Of a DNA stretch of 64,000 nucleotides, positions 26,697 to 36,802 are shown piece by piece. The position numbers and the translations under genes were made by a program. The number at the start of each line of letters is the position of its first letter. The stretch's first letter is position 1. The DNA is from Candidatus Liberibacter americanus str. Sao Paulo. GTDB lineage: Bacteria > Pseudomonadota > Alphaproteobacteria > Rhizobiales > Rhizobiaceae. The stretch lies in contig NC_022793.1 in assembly GCF_000496595.1 (NCBI RefSeq), positions 248,001 through 312,000 of the forward strand, in the 5' to 3' direction. Under the pieces are notes generated by a model. The model worked only from the letters and a program-made list of their open reading frames with translations. It searched no databases and was not told the origin of the DNA.

Positions 26697-27683
26697 ATGG
26701 ATTATATTTTCCGAGTTGCCTTTATAGGATTGATTGTTTTATTCGTATTTATCATTATTTATAAGATATTATTCTATATTTTTAAAGACGAAGATGATGA
26801 TTCCATCGCTACTGCTTCAAGAATACAAAAAAAATCTGTTAAGAATAAAGGCGATGATTTAGAAGCATCGAAACGTCGTAAAGCATTGCTAGAAGCGATG
26901 CAAAAGATAGAAATGCAACAAAAAGAGAAATCTTCTAATAATATTAAATTATCAGCTTTAATATCTTATTCAGGTCTATCGATTTCAAAAAAATCTTTTT
27001 ACATTATTAGTGCTATATTTGGATTTATTGTTTGGATTTTCGCTTTAATTTTAGTGAACAGTTTTTTTATTAGTGTTTGTATTTCATTATCATCTGTACT
27101 GATTTTTCCTCGTATGTTATTAAAAATTATTATAAAGAAAAGAAAAGAAAAGTTTTTGAATGAATTTCCGAATGCCTTGGATATCGTAGTTCGTTCAGTT
27201 CGTTCAGGATTGCCTGTTTCTGATGCTATTGCTATTATTGTTAGTCAGTCTTCGGAACCTGTAAAATCTGAATTTAGACGTGTTGTTGAGGCTCAACAGT
27301 TAGGATTAAGTGTTTCTGAAAGTGTTGCTCGTATGCTTATATACATGCCTTTGCAAGAGGTTTCTTTTTTTTCAACTGTTATTACAATTCAATCTCAATC
27401 TGGTGGTAATCTTTCGGAATCTTTATCTAATTTGTCAAAAGTATTGCGTGATAGAAAGAAGATGAAGGCAAAAGTTCAAGCTCTGGCGATGGAAGCAAAG
27501 GCTTCTGCATGGATAATAGGATCTCTGCCTTTTATTGTATCTTTGCTTGTTTATTTTACGTCTCCAGATTATATGAGTATTCTTTTTACAGATACAAGGG
27601 GGCATATTATTCTTGGATTTGCAGCTTGTATGATGCTTGTTGGTGTTTTGATTATGCGTTTTATGATAAATTTTGATGTTTAG
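26697..27683 (+). CDS. tadB: Flp pilus inner-membrane platform protein TadB
   Basis: Polytopic platform protein that pairs with TadC and CpaF. There is an N-terminal membrane helix (about 5-28) and a charged, Lys-rich cytoplasmic stretch. Two membrane segments come next (about 95-140), and then the type II secretion F-like domain with FPNALDIVVRSVRSGLPV and the GGNLSESL motif. Two C-terminal membrane helices complete it. The 328 residues match the family. It has a 15-base gap to tadC. Confidence 0.94.
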   Translation: MDYIFRVAFIGLIVLFVFIIIYKILFYIFKDEDDDSIATASRIQKKSVKNKGDDLEASKRRKALLEAMQKIEMQQKEKSSNNIKLSALISYSGLSISKKSFYIISAIFGFIVWIFALILVNSFFISVCISLSSVLIFPRMLLKIIIKKRKEKFLNEFPNALDIVVRSVRSGLPVSDAIAIIVSQSSEPVKSEFRRVVEAQQLGLSVSESVARMLIYMPLQEVSFFSTVITIQSQSGGNLSESLSNLSKVLRDRKKMKAKVQALAMEAKASAWIIGSLPFIVSLLVYFTSPDYMSILFTDTRGHIILGFAACMMLVGVLIMRFMINFDV

Positions 27684-27698
27684 TTTTTAGGATTTAAA

Positions 27699-28679
27699 AT
27701 GCCCTCATATATTTTTAATATGTTTAGTGGTTTTGACATCGCGATTGTTATTGCGACCTCTTTTTCGGTATTTGCTATGATTTATGCGATAGTAATTCCT
27801 TATTTAAGCGCTGATAATTTAGATAAAAGAATGAAATATATTGCTGCTGAAAGGGAATTATTGCGTAAAAAGCAACGTATTAGTTTGGAAAATAATAGCA
27901 AACCTGGATTGCGTACACGGGATAGCAATTCTTTAAGGCAATTAGTGAAAAAGCTAAATTTAAAAGCTATAGTGATGGATGAGCATACCATAAATCGGTT
28001 GCGTGCCGCTGGTTTTAGATCAGAATATTCATTGAATGTTTTGCTGATATCTCGTATTTTATCCCCTTGTATTTGTTTTATTTTGTCTGTTATATGGGTT
28101 TTTCATTATGATAAATTCATAGATCATCCATTATCTTTTCGTATTATAATTGCATTTACTATAGGCCTATCTGGATTTTATTTGCCAAATATCTTTATAT
28201 CTAACCTTGTATCAAAACGGCAGGATTCTATAAGACGTGCTTGGCCGGATGCTCTTGATTTACTTTTGATATGTGTTGAAGCAGGAATTTCAGTAGATCA
28301 GGCTCTGCGTCGTGTTGCTGAAGAAATAGGTGGACAATCAGTTGCTTTATCAGAAGAGATGATGATAACTACGGCTGAGCTATCATTCCTTCCTAGTAGA
28401 CAAGACGCATTTGAAAATTTTTATAACCGCACACAGATGGATTGTATAAGAAATGTTATGCAAGCTTTAATTCAGTCAGATCGTTATGGTACTTCAATTG
28501 GTGATTCTTTACGTATTTTAGTTGACGAAAGTAGATCTGAGCGCATGACTGAAGCAGAAAAAAAAGCGGCTTCATTAGCACCAAAATTAACGGTTCCGAT
28601 GATAGTTTTTTTCCTTCCTGTTTTGTTGGGCATTATTATTGGTCCTGCAGTTTTGAATATGATTGATAATTTTAAATAG
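27699..28679 (+). CDS. tadC: Flp pilus inner-membrane platform protein TadC
   Basis: Second platform protein, paralogous to TadB. The N-terminal membrane helix (about 10-30) is followed by a basic region. A membrane pair (about 105-165) and the F-like domain with WPDALDLLLICVEAGISVDQALRRV follow, and the C-terminal helices end near residue 322. The length of 326 is normal. It is the last gene of the operon here. In rhizobia a tetratricopeptide protein (tadD) commonly follows, and TadE/F-type minor pilins are often nearby; none is present in the following 260 bases. Confidence 0.94.
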   Translation: MPSYIFNMFSGFDIAIVIATSFSVFAMIYAIVIPYLSADNLDKRMKYIAAERELLRKKQRISLENNSKPGLRTRDSNSLRQLVKKLNLKAIVMDEHTINRLRAAGFRSEYSLNVLLISRILSPCICFILSVIWVFHYDKFIDHPLSFRIIIAFTIGLSGFYLPNIFISNLVSKRQDSIRRAWPDALDLLLICVEAGISVDQALRRVAEEIGGQSVALSEEMMITTAELSFLPSRQDAFENFYNRTQMDCIRNVMQALIQSDRYGTSIGDSLRILVDESRSERMTEAEKKAASLAPKLTVPMIVFFLPVLLGIIIGPAVLNMIDNFK

Positions 28680-28941
28680 CAAGATCTTTTTAATTATACC
28701 AATTTAGTTTTTTTATCTTTTAATTGTCTGATTTTAAGCGTTATTTTTCAGTATTTACTATAATTAATTATGTTTAACGTAGATCAAATTTAAATACTTT
28801 ATGCTGCCGATATACATACAGATAACTATAAATTATATATAACATACCTAAATAAATAAAACCTCATCTTTTAGATAATTACCTTATAACTTTGATTATA
28901 TTATGATAATTAATCAAACTATAAAAAATGACATTTTTAAA

Positions 28942-29439
28942 TCAACTTTTTTTTGCCATTTTTCCTATTTCTAGGTCAATTAGATAAAGAGAATGAGGGC
29001 CTGAGCCTATTAATTTTATTTTGTCTAAGATATTGCGACACAATGTGATTTCTTCAATTTGTTCGTTCACAAACCATTGTAAAAAACAAAATGTTTGATT
29101 ATCTTTTTCTTCAGAGACACTTATTAAAGCATCATCATATGCTTTTGTTACGATTATTTCATGTTGGTATATCGATGAGAACAAGCTTTCAACATCATCA
29201 GATTTGATTTCAGGTTTCGGTAAATCATAGAAAACTGCATTATATCCTGCATCAATTAAATATTTAAAAACCCTCATTACATGGGAGTATTCCTCTTGTG
29301 CATGATTTAACAAAAAGCTGTGGCAGCCATCAAGATTATTGTAGGCGGCCCAAGAAGACGCTTGCATATAATGGTAATGTGCCTTATATTCAATATTCAT
29401 AAGATCATTGACAATACCATAAATTTTCGTACTACTCAT
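28942..29439 (-). CDS. ftnA: Non-haem ferritin (FtnA type)
   Basis: Iron-storage protein forming a 24-subunit shell, 165 residues. With the ATG at 29439 (preceded by GAGAAGGA) the residues fall exactly on FtnA numbering. Ferroxidase ligands Glu17, Glu50 and His53 (HAQEEYSH) and Glu94 are present, with Gln127 and Glu130 in NEQIEE. A longer frame from 29508 lacks a ribosome site and would break this numbering. Its role is to buffer iron and limit Fenton chemistry. It is convergent with tadC. The upstream spacer contains short repeated AAGAGTAATAA and TTAATCAAGTGAT words. Confidence 0.9.
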   Translation of the reverse strand: MSSTKIYGIVNDLMNIEYKAHYHYMQASSWAAYNNLDGCHSFLLNHAQEEYSHVMRVFKYLIDAGYNAVFYDLPKPEIKSDDVESLFSSIYQHEIIVTKAYDDALISVSEEKDNQTFCFLQWFVNEQIEEITLCRNILDKIKLIGSGPHSLYLIDLEIGKMAKKS

Positions 29440-29693
29440 ACCGATCCTTCTCCCTTTATTATAAAAATCGCCTATATAGACAATAATTCTTAAAGAGTAA
29501 TAAGTCAATTATTAAAGAGTAATAATTATGTAAATGGCAGTGTGTCGCGTTTTATAATAGTATATTAAATTAATCAAGTGATTTTATATAAGAATATTAA
29601 TTAATCAAGTGATAATTTAATATTATTTTGCTTGTAATTTTTACAAAATAAAAATTATTGATTTAAATAACTTTTACATGAGTTTATGTATTA

Positions 29694-30509
29694 TTATTTA
29701 AATAATTTTTTATTAAAAAATAGTTTTTTAGGTATTTGAATGTGACTAAGTATAAAAAATATCATAGTTGCTATGATTATGGATGGTCCCGAAGGTGTAT
29801 CAAAAACCAATGATCCATAGAGACCAACGATTATTCCCAAGATACCAATGATTGTTGATATAACGACCATGCTTTCAGGAGATTTTGAGAAACGTCTTGC
29901 AGTAGTCGCTGGTAGTATCAAAAGAGATGTTACAAGTGTTATTCCAACTACTTTTATAGAAATAGAAATCATAAGCGATGTTATAAGTGTGAAAATTATC
30001 TTGTTTTTTTCTGTATTAATACCTTCTGCCTTTGCAAGCTCATGATTTATGGTTGTAGCTAAAAGAGGTTTCCATATTGTTATTAATACGAGAATATTTA
30101 ATATTCCAACGCTCCAGATAAGAATTATATCATTTATATTGACGGCTAATATGTCTCCAAATAAAAAAATATTAAGATCTGTTCTAACCCAATCTATAAA
30201 TGATAATATTATAAGACCAAGTGATAGTGTAGAGTGAGCAATCACTCCGAGTATTGAATCATAAGATAGATTTTCATTTTTTTGAATTTTAATCAACAAA
30301 AGCGATGCGGAAGATGCTATTATGAATACACAAATTGGGAGAGGTATCTCAAACATGAGTGATATAGCAACTCCTAATAGTGCTGAGTGTGCTATGGTAT
30401 CTCCAAAATATGCTATGCGTTGCCATATAATAAAGCAACCAAGAGGTCCAGTTGATAATACTATACCAACTCCAGCAAGCAAAGCGCGAGTTAAAAATTC
30501 GTTATACAT
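29694..30509 (-). CDS. znuB: Zinc ABC transporter permease ZnuB
   Basis: Membrane permease of a high-affinity zinc importer (ABC-3 family). It has about seven or eight hydrophobic segments over 271 residues. Family blocks include GPLGCFIIWQRIAYFGDTIAHSAL near residues 22-45 and the ILPATTARRFSKSPESM stretch near 200. It lies 71 bases downstream of znuC on the same strand. Metal specificity (zinc rather than manganese) is inferred from overall resemblance and the divergent znuA. Confidence 0.92.
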   Translation of the reverse strand: MYNEFLTRALLAGVGIVLSTGPLGCFIIWQRIAYFGDTIAHSALLGVAISLMFEIPLPICVFIIASSASLLLIKIQKNENLSYDSILGVIAHSTLSLGLIILSFIDWVRTDLNIFLFGDILAVNINDIILIWSVGILNILVLITIWKPLLATTINHELAKAEGINTEKNKIIFTLITSLMISISIKVVGITLVTSLLILPATTARRFSKSPESMVVISTIIGILGIIVGLYGSLVFDTPSGPSIIIATMIFFILSHIQIPKKLFFNKKLFK

Positions 30510-30580
30510 TCTATCGTTATATATATTACTTATTGTTACGTCTATGCTATATATGATTTATATTATAGTTGGTCAGATAA

Positions 30581-31297
30581 TTAGTCATGTTTATGATTAT
30601 GAATTGCTAATATTTCTGCTGTACGTGGGCCAAAAAGTCGAACAAATTCTGCATTATCTTTAATAGTTTGAGGGGGGCCTTTGTAACAAATTTTATTATT
30701 TAAACATATCACAGTATTTGTAGAAGCCATAACCATATTTAAATTATGGGATATGAGTAGTATACTACATTCTGTAGATTTTTGAACTGATGTTATAAGC
30801 TCGTATAATGCTAATTCTCCCGGAAAATCAATCCCTTGTAGTGGTTCGTCTAAAACCAATAGATCTGGTTTACGCAATAAAGCTTTTGCAAGAAGAGCAC
30901 GTTGAAATTCTCCTCCTGAAATATCTGCTATATTTATATGTTCTTTTCCTGTTAAGTTAACTTTATCAATCATTTTCAAAATATCATTCTGTGAAGCTTT
31001 AACTGTAAGTTTGATAAATTGAATAAGACTTATAGGTAACATTTTTTCTATAGTGACTTTTTGAGGTACATAGCCTATAGTTATTCTGGGATTGCGTGTT
31101 ATATTGCCCATGCTTGGTTTAATTATGCCTGTAGCTAATTTAGCAACAGTTGATTTTCCAGATCCGTTGGGACCTATTAATGTAACTATTTCGCCAGATT
31201 TTATAGTAAAATTGATATTATGTAAAATATTGCGTCCGTTTTTATGAAAACTTGTATTTGTAAATCTGATTAAAGGAAGAGATGAGCAAGTATGCAT
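30581..31297 (-). CDS. znuC: Zinc ABC transporter ATPase ZnuC
   Basis: Cytoplasmic ATPase of the importer. Walker A is IGPNGSGKST (41-50), then the Q-loop GYVPQK, signature ISGGEFQRALLAKAL, Walker B LLVLDEPLQG and switch His in ISHNL. The 238 residues are normal. It is divergent from znuA across a 66-base intergenic region that must hold both promoters. A Zur operator is expected there, but no convincing palindrome was identified by eye. Confidence 0.94.
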   Translation of the reverse strand: MHTCSSLPLIRFTNTSFHKNGRNILHNINFTIKSGEIVTLIGPNGSGKSTVAKLATGIIKPSMGNITRNPRITIGYVPQKVTIEKMLPISLIQFIKLTVKASQNDILKMIDKVNLTGKEHINIADISGGEFQRALLAKALLRKPDLLVLDEPLQGIDFPGELALYELITSVQKSTECSILLISHNLNMVMASTNTVICLNNKICYKGPPQTIKDNAEFVRLFGPRTAEILAIHNHKHD

Positions 31298-31363
31298 AGC
31301 TAAATTGTATATACTCCATCTTATTTATTCAATAATAATCATATAATAACAGGATTAAACATT

Positions 31364-32275
31364 ATGAAAAACATTTTTATATTTACTATTTTATTATTTT
31401 CTATGTTGAAAGGGATAGTTATGGCTGACTCTTTGCGAGTAGTGGCCTCTATTAAGCCGATTCATTCAATAGTATCTTATATTATGCATGGAGTAGGCAA
31501 GCCTAGTTTGCTTGTCAAAAATAACAGCTCTCCTCACGATTATAGTTTGCGTCCATCAGATATTATTATGCTAGAGAATGCTGATATTATTTTTTGGATT
31601 GGTCCGAATATGGAAACTTTTTTAGAAAAACCGTTAACTTCTCTTAATAAGACATCTAATGTTATTATACTATCGAATTGTTCAAATTTACATAAAATTT
31701 TATTGTATAAACGTGATAAAAAATTACTTAAGTCTTATCAGCATGAAAAAGATATCAATAATTACATATATGACATGCACCTTTGGTTGGATCCTGTAAA
31801 TGCAAAACATATGGCTAATGTTATTGCTATGGAGCTAATCAAGAGAGATCCAAATAATCAAAAAAAATATGAAAAAAATAAACAAGATTTTTTAACTAAA
31901 TTAGATAAATTAGATAATTCATTATCTGAGCTATTATATTCAGTTCAAGGAAAAAAAATTGTTGTTTTTCATGGAGCTTATCGTTATTTCGAACATCGTT
32001 ATAGAATTAATATTATTGAATCAATAATGCCTAAGTCTGTTCTTCCAGGAGCAAAGTCATTTCAAAGAATTAAAAATTTAATTACTTCAGAAGATGTTTC
32101 TTGTGTATTCTATGAGCCGGAATTTGATCCTAAAATGATAAGATCTATTACAGATGGTACTGATGTAGCTGTAGCAATGCTTGATCCAGAAGGTATTTTA
32201 TTGCCTGCTGGCCCTGATCTTTATTTTAAATTGATGACTAATCTTGCCACATCATTGAAAAAAAACTGTCTATAA
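31364..32275 (+). CDS. znuA: Zinc-binding periplasmic protein ZnuA
   Basis: Cluster A-I metal-binding lipoprotein-like receptor that feeds ZnuBC. The signal peptide ends near residue 21 (VMADS). Metal ligands expected in the family are visible: His in SSPHDYSLRPSD, His in DMHLWLDP, His in VVFHGAYRYFEHRY, and acidic residues in EPEFDP. The long His-rich loop found in many ZnuA proteins is nearly absent, which is seen in Liberibacter-like and other reduced forms. The 303 residues are full-length. It is convergent with gnd. Confidence 0.93.
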   Translation: MKNIFIFTILLFSMLKGIVMADSLRVVASIKPIHSIVSYIMHGVGKPSLLVKNNSSPHDYSLRPSDIIMLENADIIFWIGPNMETFLEKPLTSLNKTSNVIILSNCSNLHKILLYKRDKKLLKSYQHEKDINNYIYDMHLWLDPVNAKHMANVIAMELIKRDPNNQKKYEKNKQDFLTKLDKLDNSLSELLYSVQGKKIVVFHGAYRYFEHRYRINIIESIMPKSVLPGAKSFQRIKNLITSEDVSCVFYEPEFDPKMIRSITDGTDVAVAMLDPEGILLPAGPDLYFKLMTNLATSLKKNCL

Positions 32276-32306
32276 GTTTCTTACTCTAAAATTTATTGAA
32301 AATATT

Positions 32307-33722
32307 TTATGATATTCTCCAAGGGGCATTTTTTTCTTTAATTCCATCTGAGCGATCAAATCCATGAGATCCAAAAAAATCTCTTTGTGCTTGAACTAGA
32401 TTAGCAGTTCCTTGCCCTTGTGTATAAGTATCAAAAAAAGAAAGAGCTGCTATAAGTGCTGGTATCGGATATCCATGTTTTGTGCAAGCTATAACTATAC
32501 GTCTTAGAGATGGCAACGATTTTATTATTTTGTTGGAAATATTTGGGATCGTTAGAAGATTAGTATTATTGTAGTTAAGGGTTAATGCTTCTGCAATTTC
32601 ATTAATAAGCTGTGATTTAATAATACATCCTTCACGCCAAATACGTGCTATTGTGGCAAGTTGTAAATTCCAATTATATTTTTGAGATGCTTTTTTCATT
32701 ACTAAAAATCCTTGTGTATAAGCAATGATTTGAGCAGCATAAATTGCATTTTCTAAATCTTCGATCAAAAGATCAGAATTGTTAAATGAAAAACTGCTAT
32801 TGTCTATAAATATAGATTGCATTTTTTCACGTTCATTTTTACGTTCTGAAAGATTGCGATAAAATACTGCAGCTTCAGTTATTGTCATTGGAGCAAATAG
32901 TTTATGCCCTTCAATAACAGATCTTTGTCCTGTTCCTTTTTGATAGGCTTTATCACTGATGATATCTAGCATTGAAAATTCAGTGATAGGATCAATAGAT
33001 AGTAGTATTTCGGCAGTAATTTTCATCAAATAAGAGTTTAGTTTTCCTTCATTCCATTTTAAGTAATACTTACTTATTTCCAAAGATGTTTTATGAAATC
33101 CATCTCGCAAAATTCCATAAACATCAGCTATTATCTGCATATTTGCATATTCAATGCCGTTATGAATTGTTTTAGTGAAATGCCCTGATCCGTCGGGTCC
33201 AAGCAAAGCATAACAAGGTTGACCCTGATAATTTGCAGATATAGATTGTAGGATATTTTCAATATTACGATATGCTTTTTCATTCCCTCCAATCATTAAT
33301 GAAGCTCCATATCTGGCTCCATTAGATCCACCTGATACTCCTATACCAAAAAAACGTATTTTTTTTTTATTTAGTTTGATTGAGCGTATCTGTGTATCAT
33401 GAAAATTGGAATTGCCTCCATCCATCAATATATCTTCAGCTGATAGCATTGGTTCTAATTTTTCTATTAGCAAGTCAATTGGTTTGCCATCTGTTATCAT
33501 CATAAATATTTTTCGAGGTATAGAAATTGCTTCTACCATTTGTTGGAGAGTTTTTGTTTTGATAACTTTTTTAGATAAATCACGTGTTTTTTTAAAGAAA
33601 ACATCTGTCAGTTCTGGTTCATTATTATAAACTGCTAAACGGAAGTTTTTCTCAAGCATATTAAGAGCAAGGCTTGATCCCATAGTGCCAAGGCCAATTA
33701 CTCCAATATCTGCTTTTTTCAT
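32307..33722 (-). CDS. gnd: 6-phosphogluconate dehydrogenase, decarboxylating
   Basis: Oxidative pentose-phosphate enzyme converting 6-phosphogluconate to ribulose-5-phosphate, CO2 and NADPH. The N-terminal Rossmann motif is GLGTMGSSLALNM (10-22). The substrate-binding block reads GVSGGSNGARYGASLM where most relatives have GGEEGAR, so two normally acidic positions are Ser-Asn. The catalytic Lys/His/Asn region FTKTIHNGIEYANM is intact, as are the C-terminal GQGTANLVQAQRDFFGSHGFDR signals. The 471 residues are full-length. It is monocistronic and convergent with znuA. Confidence 0.95.
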   Translation of the reverse strand: MKKADIGVIGLGTMGSSLALNMLEKNFRLAVYNNEPELTDVFFKKTRDLSKKVIKTKTLQQMVEAISIPRKIFMMITDGKPIDLLIEKLEPMLSAEDILMDGGNSNFHDTQIRSIKLNKKKIRFFGIGVSGGSNGARYGASLMIGGNEKAYRNIENILQSISANYQGQPCYALLGPDGSGHFTKTIHNGIEYANMQIIADVYGILRDGFHKTSLEISKYYLKWNEGKLNSYLMKITAEILLSIDPITEFSMLDIISDKAYQKGTGQRSVIEGHKLFAPMTITEAAVFYRNLSERKNEREKMQSIFIDNSSFSFNNSDLLIEDLENAIYAAQIIAYTQGFLVMKKASQKYNWNLQLATIARIWREGCIIKSQLINEIAEALTLNYNNTNLLTIPNISNKIIKSLPSLRRIVIACTKHGYPIPALIAALSFFDTYTQGQGTANLVQAQRDFFGSHGFDRSDGIKEKNAPWRIS

Positions 33723-34091
33723 TTAGATCCTCTAATATTTTTTTATAACCAATACTTATTTATCCCATAAAAAATTATTGATAGTTATTTAAAAAATAAC
33801 GTAAATTAATTTTTATTAAAATAACTTATTTCTAACTTCATGAAAATAAAAAAATTTAAAAAAAATCAGATTGAAAAATTGATATTCATCAAGCATTACA
33901 AATAATATTATTTCATATAAGTTAACACATTAAAAAACTATGATATATTTGCAAAAAACACTTTGCATCACACATATATAAGTAGCATTCATTTAAAGTC
34001 AATCTGATTGAAATAAACCTATTCAAATATCATTAATTGTCTATAAAAGAAATATGGCTTAAACTAAGAAGGTGATTTTTTAGATTATTTA
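33723..34091. other. Intergenic, gnd to rplS
   Basis: About 370 AT-rich bases. It holds the gnd promoter and the end of the ribosomal transcript (both minus strand). Words TCAGATTGAAA and TCTGATTGAAA recur about 130 bases apart. No gene is seen. Confidence 0.4.
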
Positions 34092-34490
34092 TTAGTTTTT
34101 ACGAGCTTGTTCATTCAAATATTTAGCACGTTTTCCAGTATTTTCTGGGATACGAGCTGCTTTACCACGTAATTGATTTAAATAGTACAACTTAGCACGT
34201 CGAACTTTTCCTCGACGGATAACAGTAACATCTTGTATTAAGGGTGAATAAAAAGGGAAAAGACGGTTTATACTCTCTCCATAACTAATTTTTCTAACTA
34301 TAAAATTTTTATTAATTCCACGGCCAGAACGTGCTATGCAAACTCCTTCAAAAGATTGAATTCGAGTTTTATTCCCTTCTTGAATTATGGTCTTAACACA
34401 TATTGTATCTCCGGAAGAAAACTGTGGTAATACACGTTTAGATTCTATTTTTGCTATTTCCTCACAGTCTATTTCATCAATTATGTTCAT
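34092..34490 (-). CDS. rplS: 50S ribosomal protein L19
   Basis: Large-subunit protein at the 30S/50S interface. The L19 domain is clear: [30 protein letters not shown], and the basic [27 protein letters not shown]. The 132 residues exceed the bacterial core of about 115 by a short C-terminal extension; rhizobial versions are often longer still. It is last in the ffh-rpsP-rimM-trmD-rplS group, 224 bases downstream of trmD. Confidence 0.96.
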   Translation of the reverse strand: MNIIDEIDCEEIAKIESKRVLPQFSSGDTICVKTIIQEGNKTRIQSFEGVCIARSGRGINKNFIVRKISYGESINRLFPFYSPLIQDVTVIRRGKVRRAKLYYLNQLRGKAARIPENTGKRAKYLNEQARKN

Positions 34491-34714
34491 AAATTTTCTC
34501 CGTTTTTAAAATCATGACAATTTGAAAGAAGAAGTCTAACTCATTTTTTCCAAATTATCCAACTATATTCCTTATTTGTTGTTCAGTATAAAATTTTCTG
34601 CGATAAAAGACCAATAATGTTTTAAATCATGAATATTAGTTTAAATCCAGTAGAAGATAAATAAATATTATTATCTTGCTTATTATACATTTTTTTAATT
34701 AGTTTGGCGACTAA

Positions 34715-35422
34715 TTATTCAGTAGTTGTTTCATTCTTCGTCAAAAGATCAGGCCTGCATTTTTTTGTTACTATAAACGATTGTTCTTTACGCCACTTTT
34801 TTATCTCCTTATGATTTCCAGAATAAAGGATAGGAGGTATTTCTAATGTTTCCCATATTCGGGGGTTGGTGTATTGTGGGAACTCCAATAATCCATTTTC
34901 AAAACTTTCATGAATTGATGATTCCTTGTTCCCCATTACGCCAGGCAGTAAACGTACTATAGCATCAAGTAAGACGAGTGCTGCTGGTTCTCCTCCTGAA
35001 AGCACGTAATCTCCTATGGAAATTTCTTCGAGATTGCGTGCTTTAATGATGCGTTCATCAATTCCTTCAAATCTGCCGCATATAATAATAGCACCAGATC
35101 CTGTTGCAATTTTTCGCACTATTTTTTGTGTTAAAGGCTTGCCACGCGCTCCCATAAGTATTCTAGGAACCTCTTTTTGATTGTATGCAGATATTGCATG
35201 ATCAATTGCTCGTCCTAATACATCTGCTCTTAAAATCATTCCTGCTCCACCTCCTACAGGAGTTCCATCAACATTTTTATGTCTGTCTAATGCAAAATCG
35301 CGTATCTGAACAGTATTAATAGACCATAAATTACACGCAAGCGCCTTCCCAGACAAAGAATGCCCTAGATATCCAGGAAACATTTCTGGATATAGTGTGA
35401 TTATAGTGGAGCGAAAAGTCAT
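34715..35422 (-). CDS. trmD: tRNA (guanine-N1)-methyltransferase
   Basis: Methylates G37 of tRNAs reading CNN-type codons, preventing frameshifting. The trefoil-knot SPOUT fold is shown by [20 protein letters not shown] at the N-terminus, [24 protein letters not shown], and the S-adenosylmethionine knot motif [14 protein letters not shown]. The 235 residues are normal. Its start overlaps the end of rimM by four bases, so translation is coupled. Confidence 0.96.
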   Translation of the reverse strand: MTFRSTIITLYPEMFPGYLGHSLSGKALACNLWSINTVQIRDFALDRHKNVDGTPVGGGAGMILRADVLGRAIDHAISAYNQKEVPRILMGARGKPLTQKIVRKIATGSGAIIICGRFEGIDERIIKARNLEEISIGDYVLSGGEPAALVLLDAIVRLLPGVMGNKESSIHESFENGLLEFPQYTNPRIWETLEIPPILYSGNHKEIKKWRKEQSFIVTKKCRPDLLTKNETTTE

Positions 35423-35994
35423 GTTTTATTTTTACTTAGATCTTGTTTGGCCTTAATATTTTTATCTTGCGTTTCAATACAATTTAGTCCTGCAGCAATA
35501 GGATCGATTAATATTTTGTTTTCTTTCATATTAACATTCAATACTGCTTCTTTTGTAAAAGGTATCAAAAACTTTTTTTCTACGTTATCAGATTTAATCT
35601 CGATTATAGTTCCGGCTCCAAAATCATATATGCCGCAGATATTTCCCCAGTATTTACCTTTAATATCAAATGTTTCCATTCTTTCTAAATCAGCATGAAA
35701 GAATTCATCTTCTTCCAATTCTTCATCTTTGAAATCTTCACGATTAACATATAAATCTAGGTTTCTTAGTTTTTCAGCGGCAGTTCGGTCATTAATTCCA
35801 TCAAAAAAAACAATGTATCTTTTATTGTGTTCGTATACTTCCGATATACTGAATTCTCTGCCATCATTTGAATATAGGGTGTATCTTTCCAATTCCATTG
35901 GATCGTTTGCATACGAATTGACATAAAGCCCCCCATTTAATCCATGGGATGATCCAATAGTTGCCATAAGTATAAGTTTTTCAGCACCGACCAT
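35419..35994 (-). CDS. rimM: 16S rRNA processing protein RimM
   Basis: Assembly factor for the 30S head that binds ribosomal protein S19. The N-terminal RimM domain begins [20 protein letters not shown] after a 10-residue lead. The PRC-barrel follows with [16 protein letters not shown] and [21 protein letters not shown]. The 191 residues include a Lys/Asn-rich tail. It is coupled to trmD and 83 bases downstream of rpsP. Confidence 0.94.
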   Translation of the reverse strand: MVGAEKLILMATIGSSHGLNGGLYVNSYANDPMELERYTLYSNDGREFSISEVYEHNKRYIVFFDGINDRTAAEKLRNLDLYVNREDFKDEELEEDEFFHADLERMETFDIKGKYWGNICGIYDFGAGTIIEIKSDNVEKKFLIPFTKEAVLNVNMKENKILIDPIAAGLNCIETQDKNIKAKQDLSKNKT

Positions 35995-36077
35995 GATACA
36001 TCCTCAAATGCGTATCGAATATATTATTTAAACATTCAAAAAAATAGACATGTAATCAAAGTTATAAACTTATTATG

Positions 36078-36428
36078 CTATGCATTTACGCTATTTTCTG
36101 CTTTTTTCTTAGCTTCAAGACGCTCTAATGCTTTCTTTTTAGGCTGAGCTTTTTTAGGATTGTTTCTAGTAGGAGATTTAATTAATCCGGCTTTATCCAT
36201 AAAAAACATAATTCTATCTGTCGGTTGTGCTCCTTTGCTTATCCAATATTGTATACGTTCAAAATTCATTGTAAATCTTGTAGGGTTTTCTTTCGGCAAA
36301 GTTGGATTCCAAGTTCCAATTTTTTCAATAAATCTTCCATCCCGCGGGCTGCGGGAGTTCGCAACTACGATACTATAATGATTGCGCTTTTTAGAACCTC
36401 CGCAAGCAAGACGAATTTTTAATGCCAC
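36078..36428 (-). CDS. rpsP: 30S ribosomal protein S16
   Basis: Small-subunit assembly protein. The S16 domain covers residues 1-85 ([36 protein letters not shown]), with an Ala/Lys-rich extension to 116 typical of alphaproteobacteria. The start is a GTG at 36428, with a perfect AGGAGG seven bases upstream, one of the strongest ribosome sites in the window. Confidence 0.96.
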   Translation of the reverse strand: MALKIRLACGGSKKRNHYSIVVANSRSPRDGRFIEKIGTWNPTLPKENPTRFTMNFERIQYWISKGAQPTDRIMFFMDKAGLIKSPTRNNPKKAQPKKKALERLEAKKKAENSVNA

Positions 36429-36802
36429 TACTATATCCTCCTAAGAAAAATGTGTCTTAATATTGTTTATTGTTGATAACTTTAATTTAATTGTATTTTG
36501 CAAACTTTTATAAATTAATTATCGCATAAAATTACAAAAATATCTATTTCGTTACACTATATATATGATTACAGTACATGATGTCTATCATGCAAACTTT
36601 ATATTTATAATGATTTTAGATTAAATTAATACTCTCCATTTTATTATATGGTTTATCTTTAAATATTAATGTTCTGGCTTTGATTCGTAACAGGTAACTT
36701 TTATAGTCTTAATTCCTATACTACTCGTAAAATAAGCAATATTTTTGATAATCATTTCAAATTATTTATCGAAGATTACTATTTTTATTATCATGAATGA
36801 TG
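36429..36802. other. Intergenic, rpsP to ffh
   Basis: About 370 AT-rich bases between two same-strand genes. It contains the rpsP promoter region. No small RNA or gene was recognised; in particular no 4.5S/SRP RNA is evident here. Confidence 0.4.

Noticed and set aside
29439..29508. Longer ferritin start
   Set aside because: The ATG at 29439 has a good ribosome site and puts all ferroxidase ligands on FtnA numbering; the extension is unlike any ferritin.
31298..31363. Zur operator between znuC and znuA
   Set aside because: Expected by analogy, but no convincing palindrome could be identified by eye in this AT-rich 66-base stretch.
36429..36802. Possible SRP (4.5S) RNA beside ffh
   Set aside because: No conserved tetraloop/symmetric-loop motif was found in the gap.
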